A stretch of DNA of 26,766 bases, from positions 1 through 26,766 of the IMG/VR virus record IMGVR_UViG_3300006802_000455, one strand, 5' to 3'. Position numbers and translations under genes: made by a program. This document shows positions 8,614-14,586 of this stretch, piece after piece. Position 1 is the stretch's first letter. Each line of letters opens with the position of its first letter. This stretch comes from a virus. Under the pieces are notes generated by a model. The model did no database searches and was not told the origin of the DNA. It saw only the letters and a list, made by a program, of their open reading frames with translations.

Positions 8614-8989
8614 CTAAGTCGGCTATCACAACACGGGTCACAATCTCACCGCCAATCTCAACTTTGACGGGCTCATTGAACCCGTGCATGGCATTCAATT
8701 CTTTGATTGCCGCAACTTTCTCGTTAGCTCTAGCATCAATGCCTTCCGCTATCTCTGCAAGCGCTAAAACACTCTTTTCCCGCGTCCAAAGGGCTTTTTC
8801 AGCAACCTTTGTTTTCAGCTCCTTAACCCTTTGCGCCACCTTAGTGTCAGAAAGTAACTTACTAGCATTTACATGGATGCTACTGTCTTTCATACCGCCA
8901 GCATCATAAGCATGCCTGTAAGCGTCCGCCTGCGTCATACCATCAGCAATTGCCTGGGCAAACTTTTCTTGCTTTGGTGTCATCGCCAT
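8594..8989 (-). CDS. Terminase small subunit
   Basis: The product is 131 residues from the ATG at 8989 (MAMTPKQEKFAQAIADG); an upstream TTG would add three residues. The N-terminal helix-turn-helix region TPKQEKFAQAIADGMTQADA, then AYRHAY, and the later SSIHVNASKLLSDTKVAQRV fit the Terminase_2 small-subunit family, which recognises the packaging site on phage DNA. The C-terminal tail is acidic (DLDDDSND), possibly for contact with the large subunit. A GAGG ribosome binding site lies about ten bases upstream. It is the first gene after a likely late promoter. Confidence 0.9.
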   Translation of the reverse strand: MAMTPKQEKFAQAIADGMTQADAYRHAYDAGGMKDSSIHVNASKLLSDTKVAQRVKELKTKVAEKALWTREKSVLALAEIAEGIDARANEKVAAIKELNAMHGFNEPVKVEIGGEIVTRVVIADLDDDSND

Positions 8990-9020
8990 AGTAAACAAAC
9001 CTCACTCATATTAGTAACGC

Positions 9021-9049
9021 ATCTTACTATAAATGTAACAGTTTGTAAA
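9021..9049 (-). promoter_or_regulatory. Likely leftward late promoter upstream of terminase
   Basis: On the minus strand TTTACA (9044-9049) and TAAGAT (9021-9026) are 17 bases apart, a good match to a sigma70-type promoter (5/6 and 4/6). The spacer carries CTGTTACA, the same octamer seen in the divergent control region near 13208. The predicted start is about 20 bases upstream of the small-terminase ATG. It may let head genes be transcribed separately from the replication genes upstream. Confidence 0.6.
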
Positions 9050-9061
9050 AATAAAAGATTG

Positions 9062-9460
9062 CTAATCACGCAAGTCATAAAACGTCACACCCAACTCTGT
9101 GCATGCGTAAGCCTCCACCTGCTCACAAAATCGCGAAAACTCCGCTGTGCTCAGCTTTGTGCTACTCATGCCAACCACAGACCCGTCTGGCAATTCGATC
9201 ACTCCGATAAATTTGCGCTTGAATAGCTCATGCCACGTTTCAGCGTCAAACATCCTGCCATTGACCACGGCCTGATCTGCTATCTGTTTTAGAACGCCAT
9301 CGCCCCAATAGCGCCTGTTTTGTGGCAACGTGCGCTTTCTGTCCTGTACAGTAAGCACTAGCGATTTACCAGCCTGCAATCGCTCCTTCAAGTGAGGGTG
9401 AAGCACAGACTGCATAACAGCCCATGCCTGCTGTCTGTTGTGAAGCTCAAGCTTTAGCAT
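9062..9460 (-). CDS. ninB: NinB-family recombination protein
   Basis: The product is 132 residues from the ATG at 9460 (MLKLELHNRQQAW). The family pattern is clear: a first helix with LHNRQQAWAVMQSVLHPHL, then a strand SLVLTVQDRKRTLPQNRRYW, then GRMFDAETWHELFKRKFIG and STKLSTAEFSRFCEQVEAYA. It resembles lambda NinB (Orf), which binds single-stranded DNA and helps load recombinase over SSB. The upstream frame is open but lacks a better start. The chosen ATG overlaps the end of the preceding gene by 14 bases, with only a weak A-rich ribosome binding site. It pairs functionally with the Sak4 and SSB genes on the other arm. Confidence 0.9.
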   Translation of the reverse strand: MLKLELHNRQQAWAVMQSVLHPHLKERLQAGKSLVLTVQDRKRTLPQNRRYWGDGVLKQIADQAVVNGRMFDAETWHELFKRKFIGVIELPDGSVVGMSSTKLSTAEFSRFCEQVEAYACTELGVTFYDLRD

Positions 9461-9719
9461 CTTTTTTGTTATTTTTCCACCAAACAAAAAAACGGCCTCT
9501 AAGCTCATTTCTTGGCGAAAAATCAGCAACGCCTTTCTGCTTGTAATACTCAAGCTCTGCTAATTGTTCGTTTAAATTCTTTAAATAATTTTCTTCCAAA
9601 GCAAGCATAACATTCGTTCCGCGACAACCTTTTAATTTTTTCCTCGTCTCGCTTATTTCATGCAAGAGGTATTCAATATACAAATCAATATCGACACCTT
9701 GATTTTCAAACAATGACAT
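9447..9719 (-). CDS. Small coiled-coil protein upstream of ninB
   Basis: The product is 90 residues from the ATG at 9719 (MSLFENQGVDIDLYIEYLLH). This start is preceded by GGAG at six bases; another in-frame ATG four codons upstream would place that GGAG inside the coding region. Residues 18-62 are one long charged helix (HEISETRKKLKG, then EENYLKNLNEQLAELEYYKQ) likely to form coiled coil. The end is basic (KNNKKDAKA). The DNA is visibly more AT-rich than its neighbours, hinting at recent acquisition. Its end overlaps ninB, so co-translation is likely. The function is unknown. Confidence 0.6.
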   Translation of the reverse strand: MSLFENQGVDIDLYIEYLLHEISETRKKLKGCRGTNVMLALEENYLKNLNEQLAELEYYKQKGVADFSPRNELRGRFFVWWKNNKKDAKA

Positions 9720-9764
9720 TTTCAGCTCCATATTTATGATGTTTTCATTGAAATAGTTTATAAG

Positions 9765-9959
9765 TTATTTCAACTTATAAAACTTCACCCGCGCTTCTTT
9801 TATTCCGCTTTCTGCGCTCGCATATCTGCCACAAGCGTTTTGTAGCGGCCAATACCTCCACCGCTCTTTTAGCGCACATATTGCAAACCCGGCTTTCGCC
9901 ATTGCAGCGCTGTTTTTCGGCGTCCAATGCTTGCACGTCACGCATGTTTTGTCTGTCAT
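9765..9959 (-). CDS. Small Cys-cluster (zinc-binding-like) protein
   Basis: This 64-residue protein starts TDKTCVTCKHWTPKN. Cysteines at about positions 6, 9, 28 and 43 (CVTC, FAIC, ACGRY) form a pattern typical of small phage proteins that hold one zinc ion. The start lies one base after the stop region of the nuclease gene, with AGGAG and GGGG upstream. A second frame with an ATG four bases earlier gives a 62-residue Arg-rich product without a sensible pattern, and I reject it. The role is unknown; nucleic-acid or protein binding near the recombination genes is plausible. Confidence 0.65.
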   Translation of the reverse strand: MTDKTCVTCKHWTPKNSAAMAKAGFAICALKERWRYWPLQNACGRYASAESGIKEARVKFYKLK

Positions 9960-9962
9960 CCA

Positions 9963-10400
9963 TTACCCCAATCTCCTAAAATTATCACGCTTTACAAATG
10001 GCAGCGCTACCATGGCCGCATCGCGTTCATGTTGGTTTGATCGACCATCGTAGCCAGTCAACTTGTAAAACGCGAGCGCGTCCACTTTTTCCCCTTTTGC
10101 TTTTGGGCTCAAGCTCTCGGTTTCAATGCCTGCGCTCTTGCAAACCGCTTCAATCATAGAACACCACGCATCAATCTGCCCTATGTTCCGCGCCACTTTC
10201 ATTGCCGCAGCGCCTTTCAAGCCCCTCGTCCAAATGTGTGATTGCAAGCGCGAATCCTCGAACACGACTAAATCACACTTCTCACCCTCAAGCATGCGCT
10301 GCAAGTCGTAAGGCTGAATCGTCTTTAGCTCTGCCAATGCGCCATCTCTGTAAACAGCAACGCCAGTGTGTGCGCCAGGGTCTATGCCGATAATCATCAT
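9963..10400 (-). CDS. RuvC-like Holliday junction resolvase
   Basis: This 145-residue protein has an RNase H-fold resolvase layout: the first acidic motif GIDPGAHTGVAV (Asp7), the second VVFEDS (Glu48/Asp49), the basic segment SLSPKAKGEKVDA, and the last motif NQHERDAAMVA (His124, Asp127). These would bind the metal ions that cut branched DNA. The length matches phage RuvC-type enzymes, which resolve replication and recombination joints before packaging. The start overlaps the stop of the upstream gene (ATGATGA). The motifs are clear; substrate preference is inferred from the family. Confidence 0.85.
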   Translation of the reverse strand: MMIIGIDPGAHTGVAVYRDGALAELKTIQPYDLQRMLEGEKCDLVVFEDSRLQSHIWTRGLKGAAAMKVARNIGQIDAWCSMIEAVCKSAGIETESLSPKAKGEKVDALAFYKLTGYDGRSNQHERDAAMVALPFVKRDNFRRLG

Positions 10401-11116
10401 TTGAAGTCGTCCTGTTTTTTGTCAATCTCAGCAATGGCACGGCGCAGATAGATAGCCTTATCCAAAGTTTCCTCATACGCATGCTGTAGCCATGCTCTAA
10501 GCTCTAGCGGGTTTTCTGCCACTGTAGTGCCGTATTTGTTTATTCCAAGCTGTTGACGTTTTGCAATGTCTAAGCACACTTGCGCCTCTATTCCAGTTGG
10601 CAACATTTCTACAGGATGAGAATCATCATCAACTGTTATTTTTTTATCTATTGCATGAGATGTTTTTGACCGATTAACATTATCATAATAATTACCAAAA
10701 ACAACATCGGCCATTTGCTGCATAAGCGCAGTTGCAACACCCATAGCTTTCTTGCTGTCTAAATGTCCATAATACTCAGAGAAATTTTTTCCCCTATGAG
10801 CAATCGATAAGGATTCTTCCTCATCTATTTTATGCGTTGATGCAAATTTTAAATCATTATTTATCTCCAATTGTTTTATAACATCTTTTAATCTATCAAT
10901 CTCTTCTTGTAATTCTTTTTGGCTATATTCTTCTTTCATATTCACCTCCATAAACATATCAATCGTTTTATCGTCTCGAATAACTGAACCTACTGGCTTT
11001 TCTTTCTCCGGCTTAAATCGCTTTGCGCAGACAGCACCGACTGGATAGCCGCCGAGATACATAGCAGGCTTAAACGTAACGCGGCCACATATCGCGCAGC
11101 GCGGTTTTAAGCTCAT
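10397..11116 (-). CDS. Composite protein: Cys-cluster head, coiled-coil middle, MazG-like C-terminus
   Basis: This 239-residue frame has three visibly different parts. Residues 1-45 hold two Cys pairs (CAIC, GAVCAKRF) around MYLGGYPVG and look like a separate small zinc-type protein. Residues 50-160 are a charged helical segment (SQKELQEEIDRLKDVIKQLE) in clearly AT-rich DNA. Residues 165-239 contain CLDIAKRQQLGINKYGTT and LRAWLQHAYEETLDKAIYLR, a phage domain with an EExxD helix like MazG-type nucleotide pyrophosphohydrolases. An internal ATG at 10939 (codon 60) has a near-perfect GGAGGT ribosome binding site, so a shorter product is likely too. Its ends overlap both neighbouring genes by ATGA. 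Confidence 0.75.
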   Translation of the reverse strand: MSLKPRCAICGRVTFKPAMYLGGYPVGAVCAKRFKPEKEKPVGSVIRDDKTIDMFMEVNMKEEYSQKELQEEIDRLKDVIKQLEINNDLKFASTHKIDEEESLSIAHRGKNFSEYYGHLDSKKAMGVATALMQQMADVVFGNYYDNVNRSKTSHAIDKKITVDDDSHPVEMLPTGIEAQVCLDIAKRQQLGINKYGTTVAENPLELRAWLQHAYEETLDKAIYLRRAIAEIDKKQDDFK

Positions 11117-11862
11117 AAATCGCCGCCATGTTTTCTTTCGGCCTGATAATTTTTCACCCGCTCTGCTTGCGCTTGTTTTAATGCCTTTGTTTTTTCAAGC
11201 GCATCATTGCTGACCTTCACTTTTGGCGCTGAAAAATTGTTACGCAGCTCTTTCAGCTTCTCGCGCACGTAATCCGGCATTGCTGTGCTGCGCTCGAGCA
11301 TAAGCATGTCTGCTGGCTTGTACTCAATACGCATGCCGGGCGGTATGCGTCCAGCCTCCACAGCCGTGTTTACAGCCTCGCGCCGCTTGTCTTTATCAAA
11401 GCCAATAGACGCCTCCCAAGCCACAGGCTCTCTGCGCTTTCTAGCCTCGCTTACCAGCCTTGCATAAGCCTCTTTGAATGCCATCCGCGCCCCAACCTCA
11501 TCGCGACAATCAAGAATCGGTTTCGCAATTGCCCATGCCTGCAAGCACTCTCGCGTCCATATCACGGTGTCGCTTTCGTTCTTTGCAGCAATCGAGATAG
11601 CCCACGCCTCCTCAACACCAGGTCTGCCATCGCTCTTAGCCATGCGCTCTAGCTGCTCGATGATGTGCGCAGGCTTCGGCTCAAACTTGCCACCGGCTGG
11701 GTCACGCATGTGCGCTATAAGCGCAGCCCTCACATCATCAATGCCATACGCCGACAAGCAGGCAAACCACATAGCTGATTGCTTAGCGTTTGGCGCCACG
11801 CCCCACATTGCCAAGCAGTCCGTCAGCAATCCGTTGAAGTCGTCAAAATCACTCTTCTGCAT
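11113..11862 (-). CDS. Probable replication accessory protein (helicase-loader-like)
   Basis: The product is 249 residues from the ATG at 11862 (MQKSDFDDFNGLL), chosen because it overlaps the end of the upstream initiator gene by 14 bases and has a GGGGGT upstream; a longer frame with non-ATG starts is less likely. The N-terminal half (DCLAMWGVAPNAKQ, SAYGIDDVRAALIAHMRDP, GGKFEPKPAHIIEQL) is a recurrent pattern in phage proteins placed right after replication initiators, where P- or DnaC-type loaders sit. The C-terminus is long, charged and helical. No ATPase motif is visible, so it would not be a DnaC-type AAA+ loader. The function is inferred from context. Confidence 0.65.
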   Translation of the reverse strand: MQKSDFDDFNGLLTDCLAMWGVAPNAKQSAMWFACLSAYGIDDVRAALIAHMRDPAGGKFEPKPAHIIEQLERMAKSDGRPGVEEAWAISIAAKNESDTVIWTRECLQAWAIAKPILDCRDEVGARMAFKEAYARLVSEARKRREPVAWEASIGFDKDKRREAVNTAVEAGRIPPGMRIEYKPADMLMLERSTAMPDYVREKLKELRNNFSAPKVKVSNDALEKTKALKQAQAERVKNYQAERKHGGDL

Positions 11863-12691
11863 TTTGATTAACCCCCAAAAAAAGCGTTGGCATTTCAACA
11901 TCGGCAACCTCATCACCAAACAACAGCCGTTTAGCCTGCTGCGCTTGATCTGCGCTGTAGTCCTCTCGCTCTCTGTCCGTCATGTGTTTTGCTGGCTTGT
12001 GGCCTGCTCGCGCGGCGTTTTTAGCATCTGGCTCAAAAAGCCCCTGCCATCCGCCAATCGCTGCATTTTCAAGCGCAGCCGCGTAATCAACCCCTTTTGC
12101 TCTCCATGCTGCCAGCTTGTCAACAGCCATTTGCTTTTGGGCGTCAGTAGCTTTCTTGCGCTTCGGGCAACTGTGCCATGCGTCCCAATGCTGTTTGTTT
12201 ATCCAGTCAGGCAACACGAATTCGGAAACAGCGGGCTGGGAGTGCTTGCGCGACCTCTCTTCTGTATTTATATCTTCTTCTCTTCTATTCTCTTCTCTTC
12301 TCTTCTCTGGTGACGGTTTTGTAACGCTTGCTGCGTTACTTTTTGCGTTAATCCTGTATTTTTCAGTCCTGTTTTTACCCAAAGCGCGCGATTTGGCCGT
12401 TTCACCATTGTGGTAAACAAAGTTTTTCAGTGAAAGTGTTTGTCCGTTTTGGTGAATCCAGCCAACAAGTGCAACCTGTTCAGTGAATCCCGTAACGCCA
12501 GCAAGACGATCAAAAAACGCAAATGTAACGCTGTCAGCGTTACCGTCTACAGTATGCGTATCAAACCAAGCCCATATTTTGCACAACTTGCCGACAACGG
12601 CGTCTTGATCTAGCCCAAGCCTTGCTGCAATCGCCAACACTTCCGGCTTGTCAAAAGTGTCTTTTTGCAGCTTTATCCAATCTCCAGCCAT
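11849..12691 (-). CDS. O-like replication initiator
   Basis: The product is 280 residues from the ATG at 12691 (MAGDWIKLQKDTFDKPEVLA). Residues 1-100 form a winged-helix-like domain (AARLGLDQDAVVGKLCKIWA, then FFDRLAGVTGFTEQ and VGWIHQNGQTLSLKNF) seen in phage O-type and DnaT-like replication proteins. A highly charged linker (EKRREENRREED) follows. The C-terminal domain has LPDWINKQHWDAWHSCPKRK and then AAALENAAIGGWQGLF, common in proteins that contact the helicase loader. It would bind the origin and recruit the host helicase. As in lambda O, origin-like repeats lie inside the gene. It starts ten bases after a terminator-type hairpin. Confidence 0.8.
   Translation of the reverse strand: MAGDWIKLQKDTFDKPEVLAIAARLGLDQDAVVGKLCKIWAWFDTHTVDGNADSVTFAFFDRLAGVTGFTEQVALVGWIHQNGQTLSLKNFVYHNGETAKSRALGKNRTEKYRINAKSNAASVTKPSPEKRREENRREEDINTEERSRKHSQPAVSEFVLPDWINKQHWDAWHSCPKRKKATDAQKQMAVDKLAAWRAKGVDYAAALENAAIGGWQGLFEPDAKNAARAGHKPAKHMTDREREDYSADQAQQAKRLLFGDEVADVEMPTLFLGVNQNAEE
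12255..12309 (-). repeat. Purine-rich GAAGA tract in the initiator gene
   Basis: The minus strand carries a run of GAAGA and AGAGA units broken by an AT-rich spacer (ATATAAATAC). It encodes the Arg/Glu linker of the initiator. A strand-asymmetric, easily unwound tract beside iteron-like palindromes is what a lambda-type origin contains, but low-complexity coding for a charged linker would look the same. Confidence 0.55.
12319..12545. other. Candidate origin iterons: two GTAACGC-N5-GCGTTAC palindromes
   Basis: Two 19-base palindromes with the same arms and the same five-base spacing occur at 12321-12339 and 12525-12543. A single GTAACGC half site lies between them at 12492, and a near half site (GCGTTAA) follows the first. 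Five copies of one 7-mer in about 220 bases is far above chance. They lie inside the O-like initiator gene, where lambdoid phages keep the origin. The same codons give the short repeats NAASVT and NADSVT in the protein, so a protein-level explanation remains possible. Confidence 0.6.
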
Positions 12692-12700
12692 AAAAGCCCC

Positions 12701-12781
12701 ATAAAAAAAGGCTAAGGACACACTCTCATCTTTACGATGTTGGCGGACTAGCGGGCACTAGCAGAGTGTGTTCTTAGCCTT
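12701..12781 (-). terminator. Long hairpin terminator/attenuator directly upstream of the initiator gene
   Basis: The arms at 12708-12726 and 12763-12781 pair over 19 bp with one mismatch or wobble position and a 36-base loop. On the minus strand the second arm ends GTCCTTAGCC and runs straight into seven T, so it has the form of an intrinsic terminator for leftward transcripts. It ends about ten bases before the initiator ATG. This is unusually long for a simple terminator and could be a controlled attenuator of the replication operon. Confidence 0.8.
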
Positions 12782-12821
12782 GCCCTTAAAAATCCCCGCC
12801 AAGGGACGCTTTTGCCATCTC

Positions 12822-12851
12822 AAAAAAACCCCAAAGCCCGAAGGCCTTGGG
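12822..12851 (-). terminator. Intrinsic terminator downstream of the cro-like gene
   Basis: On the minus strand a 9-bp stem CCCAAGGCC/GGCTTTGGG with a UUCG tetraloop is followed by seven T after one G. It lies about 75 bases beyond the stop of the cro-like gene and is the first of two terminators in series before the replication genes, a layout like lambda tR1. A further short hairpin (GCGTGG/CCACGC, 12856-12872) lies just upstream. Confidence 0.85.
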
Positions 12852-12925
12852 TAATGCGTGGTTGCGCCACGCGGGGGAGACAACAGTTAAATCATAACAT
12901 CTATTACAACTTAGATGCAAGGCTT

Positions 12926-13117
12926 TTACTTCAAACTCGCTGGCAAATGCTTAGCCAGGTTCTTGCGCGCATAAGCAGCCGTCACGCGGTCACGCTGCGC
13001 ATCGTTTAGCTCGCCGTCTTTCCACACGACTACGCCATGCGCTGTTTTGTAACCAATCGCCTTGGCCGCCGCTGTAGCCGTTCCGCCCAATAGCTCTATC
13101 GCTTCTTTTTTCGTCAT
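12926..13117 (-). CDS. Cro-like DNA-binding regulator
   Basis: This 63-residue protein resembles the small Cro/YdaS-type helix-turn-helix regulators of lambdoid phages. MTKKEAIELLGGTATAAAKA, then IGYKTAHGVVVWKDGELND, matches the layout K..AI...GG...AAKAIG....V..W of P22 Cro-like proteins, with recognition helix about residues 25-33. The C-terminus (AYARKNLAKHLPASLK) is basic. The ribosome binding site is AAAGG. The gene is the first one transcribed leftward from the divergent control region and probably binds the TTACA-type repeats there. No matching CI-type repressor gene is present in the window. Confidence 0.8.
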   Translation of the reverse strand: MTKKEAIELLGGTATAAAKAIGYKTAHGVVVWKDGELNDAQRDRVTAAYARKNLAKHLPASLK

Positions 13118-13174
13118 ACAAACCTTTCAAAGTTCGCGGCATTTTAATAGCTATTACATGCATGCGCTATATCT

Positions 13175-13204
13175 ATTACATCTTTTTTTTCGCTGTTGTT
13201 TTAA
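13175..13204 (-). promoter_or_regulatory. Possible leftward promoter for the cro-like gene
   Basis: On the minus strand TTAAAA (13199-13204) and TGTAAT (13175-13180) are 18 bases apart, with an eight-A run between them. The -10 hexamer is good (5/6) and the -35 weaker (4/6). The -10 coincides with one of the CTATTACA repeats, so a protein bound there would block it. Other spacings in this AT-rich stretch are possible. Confidence 0.4.
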
Positions 13205-13246
13205 CGTCTGTTACAAATAAATGTGCAAATTGTTACAATTTAGTGC

Positions 13247-13274
13247 TTGCATTGTCTGTAATACCTGATACATT
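13247..13274 (+). promoter_or_regulatory. Rightward early promoter
   Basis: TTGCAT (-35, 13247-13252) and TACATT (-10, 13269-13274) are 16 bases apart, with a TG one base before the -10 (extended -10). Transcription would start near 13281. An inverted repeat GTAAT-N9-ATTAC covers the spacer and -10, a natural place for repression. This is the only strong promoter I see in front of the long rightward operon. Confidence 0.65.
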
Positions 13275-13280
13275 ACTACT

Positions 13281-13750
13281 CATGGCGGCGCTGATCTCAG
13301 CACTGCAAAGCAAGCAAGACTTGCAGATCTTTAAAAATTAAGTCCTGGCGGTTCTCTACAAAGCAGACAGCCAGCGCGTACCAGAAGCGTAATGATGGTT
13401 GAGGCGGTCAGCCAAGAGCAGAAATAGACCAAACGGCGGTGGCTGCGAAGGACGCAGCACGAATCCGCCGCGAGATGCTGGAGCCGGGAAACCGGGAGAC
13501 GTCAGCAATTTATATAGGCACTGGTTGTATGTCAGTGCCTAAAATTAAGCATCTTTTTTTTGAAGGGTGTTTAATTTTAGAGCGGCTTCTACTCAAGCGC
13601 CGCGGTTGATTCAAGGTGAGCCAGCGACCCTCACTATCAGCCACAAGAGTGCAGGCATCCGGTGATGAGCGCAGCCCGCTGGATCGTCTTGCCCACGAAA
13701 CGGGCTACTAATTAACTATTGCCCCCTAAGCGGGGGGCAGAAAGGGGTAA
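13281..13750 (+). ncRNA. Structured early leader RNA with boxB/boxA-like start (antitermination candidate)
   Basis: This 470-base stretch has no gene; the longest in-frame ATG stretches are 11-19 codons. It opens with a stem CTGCAA/TTGCAG (13303-13308, 13321-13326) followed at once by GATCTTTAAAAATTAA, a close match to the boxA of ribosomal RNA leaders, in the boxB-boxA order of rrn. Many further stems follow: CGGCGG/CCGCCG enclosing GCTGCG/CGCAGC (13434-13470), CCGG-GAAA-CCGG (13484-13495), AGGCACTG/CAGTGCCT (13516-13540), GCGGC/GCCGC (13582-13603), GTGAG/CTCAC, AGCCCG/CGGGCT (13673-13706) and TGCCCCC/GGGGGCA (13720-13739) just before the Nudix ribosome binding site. An eight-T run at 13554-13561 is not tightly coupled to a stem. 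The antitermination role is inference. Confidence 0.55.
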
Positions 13751-14113
13751 ATGTCAAAACTGCCATTCGCTTGCTTCGCAGTAGTGAAGCACGGCGATGG
13801 GGAGATCTGGGCAACCACCCGCGACGGAAAAGACGCGGGCAAAATAGGGTTGCCCGGTGGCAAGCGTGACACTGGGGAGCATCCAGAGGTCACTGCACGC
13901 CGTGAGAGTGCAGAAGAAGGCCTGCATCTTCATGGCAAGGGCAAGTTGATCCACACCGCCCTGGTGGATGGTCAGCTAGTGCACTGGTACGAGTACCAAG
14001 GCTGTACGCCCCTTCGCCGCTATAAAGAGCAAGAGCGCGGTATCCGCCCTGTCATTGTGTCGATTGAAAAAATTGGACGCAGTGGCTACGGTAACGAGTT
14101 CTTGCTTAAGTAG
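13751..14113 (+). CDS. Nudix hydrolase
   Basis: This 120-residue single-domain protein has a Nudix box at about residues 37-59: GLPGGKRDTGEHPEVTARRE, then SAEEGL. The G-x5-E-x7-RE-xx-EE core that binds magnesium is complete. The usual Gly after EE is shifted by one (EEGL), as in many phage Nudix proteins. Such enzymes hydrolyse nucleoside diphosphate derivatives, for example damaged nucleotides or NAD-type compounds; the substrate cannot be read from sequence. It is the first gene of the rightward operon, with a GGGG ribosome binding site directly after a GC-rich hairpin. Confidence 0.88.
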   Translation: MSKLPFACFAVVKHGDGEIWATTRDGKDAGKIGLPGGKRDTGEHPEVTARRESAEEGLHLHGKGKLIHTALVDGQLVHWYEYQGCTPLRRYKEQERGIRPVIVSIEKIGRSGYGNEFLLK

Positions 14114-14220
14114 CCCCCCAGCGCAGGCATGCGCTATACAAGAGATGCCGCCAACCAGCGGGGCGCGTACCGCTGACAAATTTACAAGCCCCGAAAACAG
14201 GGGTTAAATTGGGGAAAGAC

Positions 14221-14586
14221 ATGGAAATTGACAGCTTAAAAAAAATACAAGCAGCCGCTTTCGCTGCTTGGAAAGCAGCCCCGAGCGCGGCAACAGAAGC
14301 TGCGCTAGACGCAGCTGCGAAAGCGGTTGCGGCTGCAAAAAAAGCCGCTACCGCTACCCAGGCGCCCGATTTGGGCGCATCCCTGGCGGCGATGGATGCC
14401 GCTGTTGCCGCCCGTAAAAAGGCGGCTGGACAAGTAAGCCGCCTGAAAGCGGCCTGCCGCCTCCGTATGGAGGCTGAAAGCTGGCCGCGTTGCGGGCAGG
14501 GATGGCCAGCAACGGCCAGCGAGATCAGGGCGCAGGCCTTGATCGACTCCTCACCTGAGGAGGCAGAGCGCATGATGTACGACTGA
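14221..14586 (+). CDS. Ala-rich helical protein of unknown function
   Basis: The product is 121 residues from the ATG at 14221 (MEIDSLKKIQAAAFAAWKAA); a TTG four codons upstream is less likely because GGGGA then sits at good spacing from the ATG. About the first 90 residues are Ala/Lys-rich amphipathic helix (DAAAKAVAAAKKAATATQ). The C-terminal part has CGQGWPATASEIRAQALID and ends AERMMYD. There is no signal peptide. A CCCC-GAAAACA-GGGG hairpin lies just upstream. I do not recognise the family. Confidence 0.65.
   Translation: MEIDSLKKIQAAAFAAWKAAPSAATEAALDAAAKAVAAAKKAATATQAPDLGASLAAMDAAVAARKKAAGQVSRLKAACRLRMEAESWPRCGQGWPATASEIRAQALIDSSPEEAERMMYD

Larger units (their letters stand above)
13145..13276. 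promoter_or_regulatory. Operator-like repeat cluster of the divergent control region
   Basis: CTATTACA occurs at 13151 and 13173 (and again at 12901), CTGTTACA at 13208 and TTGTTACA at 13230. The spacing within each pair is exactly 22 bases, about two helical turns. The cluster includes the perfect palindromes TAATAGCTATTA (13145-13156) and AAATTGT-T-ACAATTT (13227-13241), and GTAAT-N9-ATTAC (13258-13276) overlapping the rightward promoter. This is the expected form of a Cro/repressor operator region between the two arms. Confidence 0.65.

Noticed and set aside
9775-9963. 62-codon frame starting four bases before the Cys-cluster gene
   Set aside because: Its product is Arg-rich and lacks a pattern, whereas the other frame has the regular CxxC spacing.
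11474-12313. 279-codon plus-strand frame opposite the replication genes
   Set aside because: It lies antisense to two well-supported genes, is Ser/Cys-rich without a recognisable domain, and has no promoter or ribosome binding site.
13282-13341. 19-codon ATG frame at the predicted start of the rightward transcript
   Set aside because: It has no ribosome binding site, and its sequence coincides with the boxB/boxA-like structure, which explains it better. Leaderless translation cannot be excluded.
13516-13561. Hairpin AGGCACTG/CAGTGCCT with a later T8 run as a terminator in the leader
   Set aside because: The T-run begins 13 bases after the stem, too far for a normal intrinsic terminator. It is kept only as part of the structured leader.
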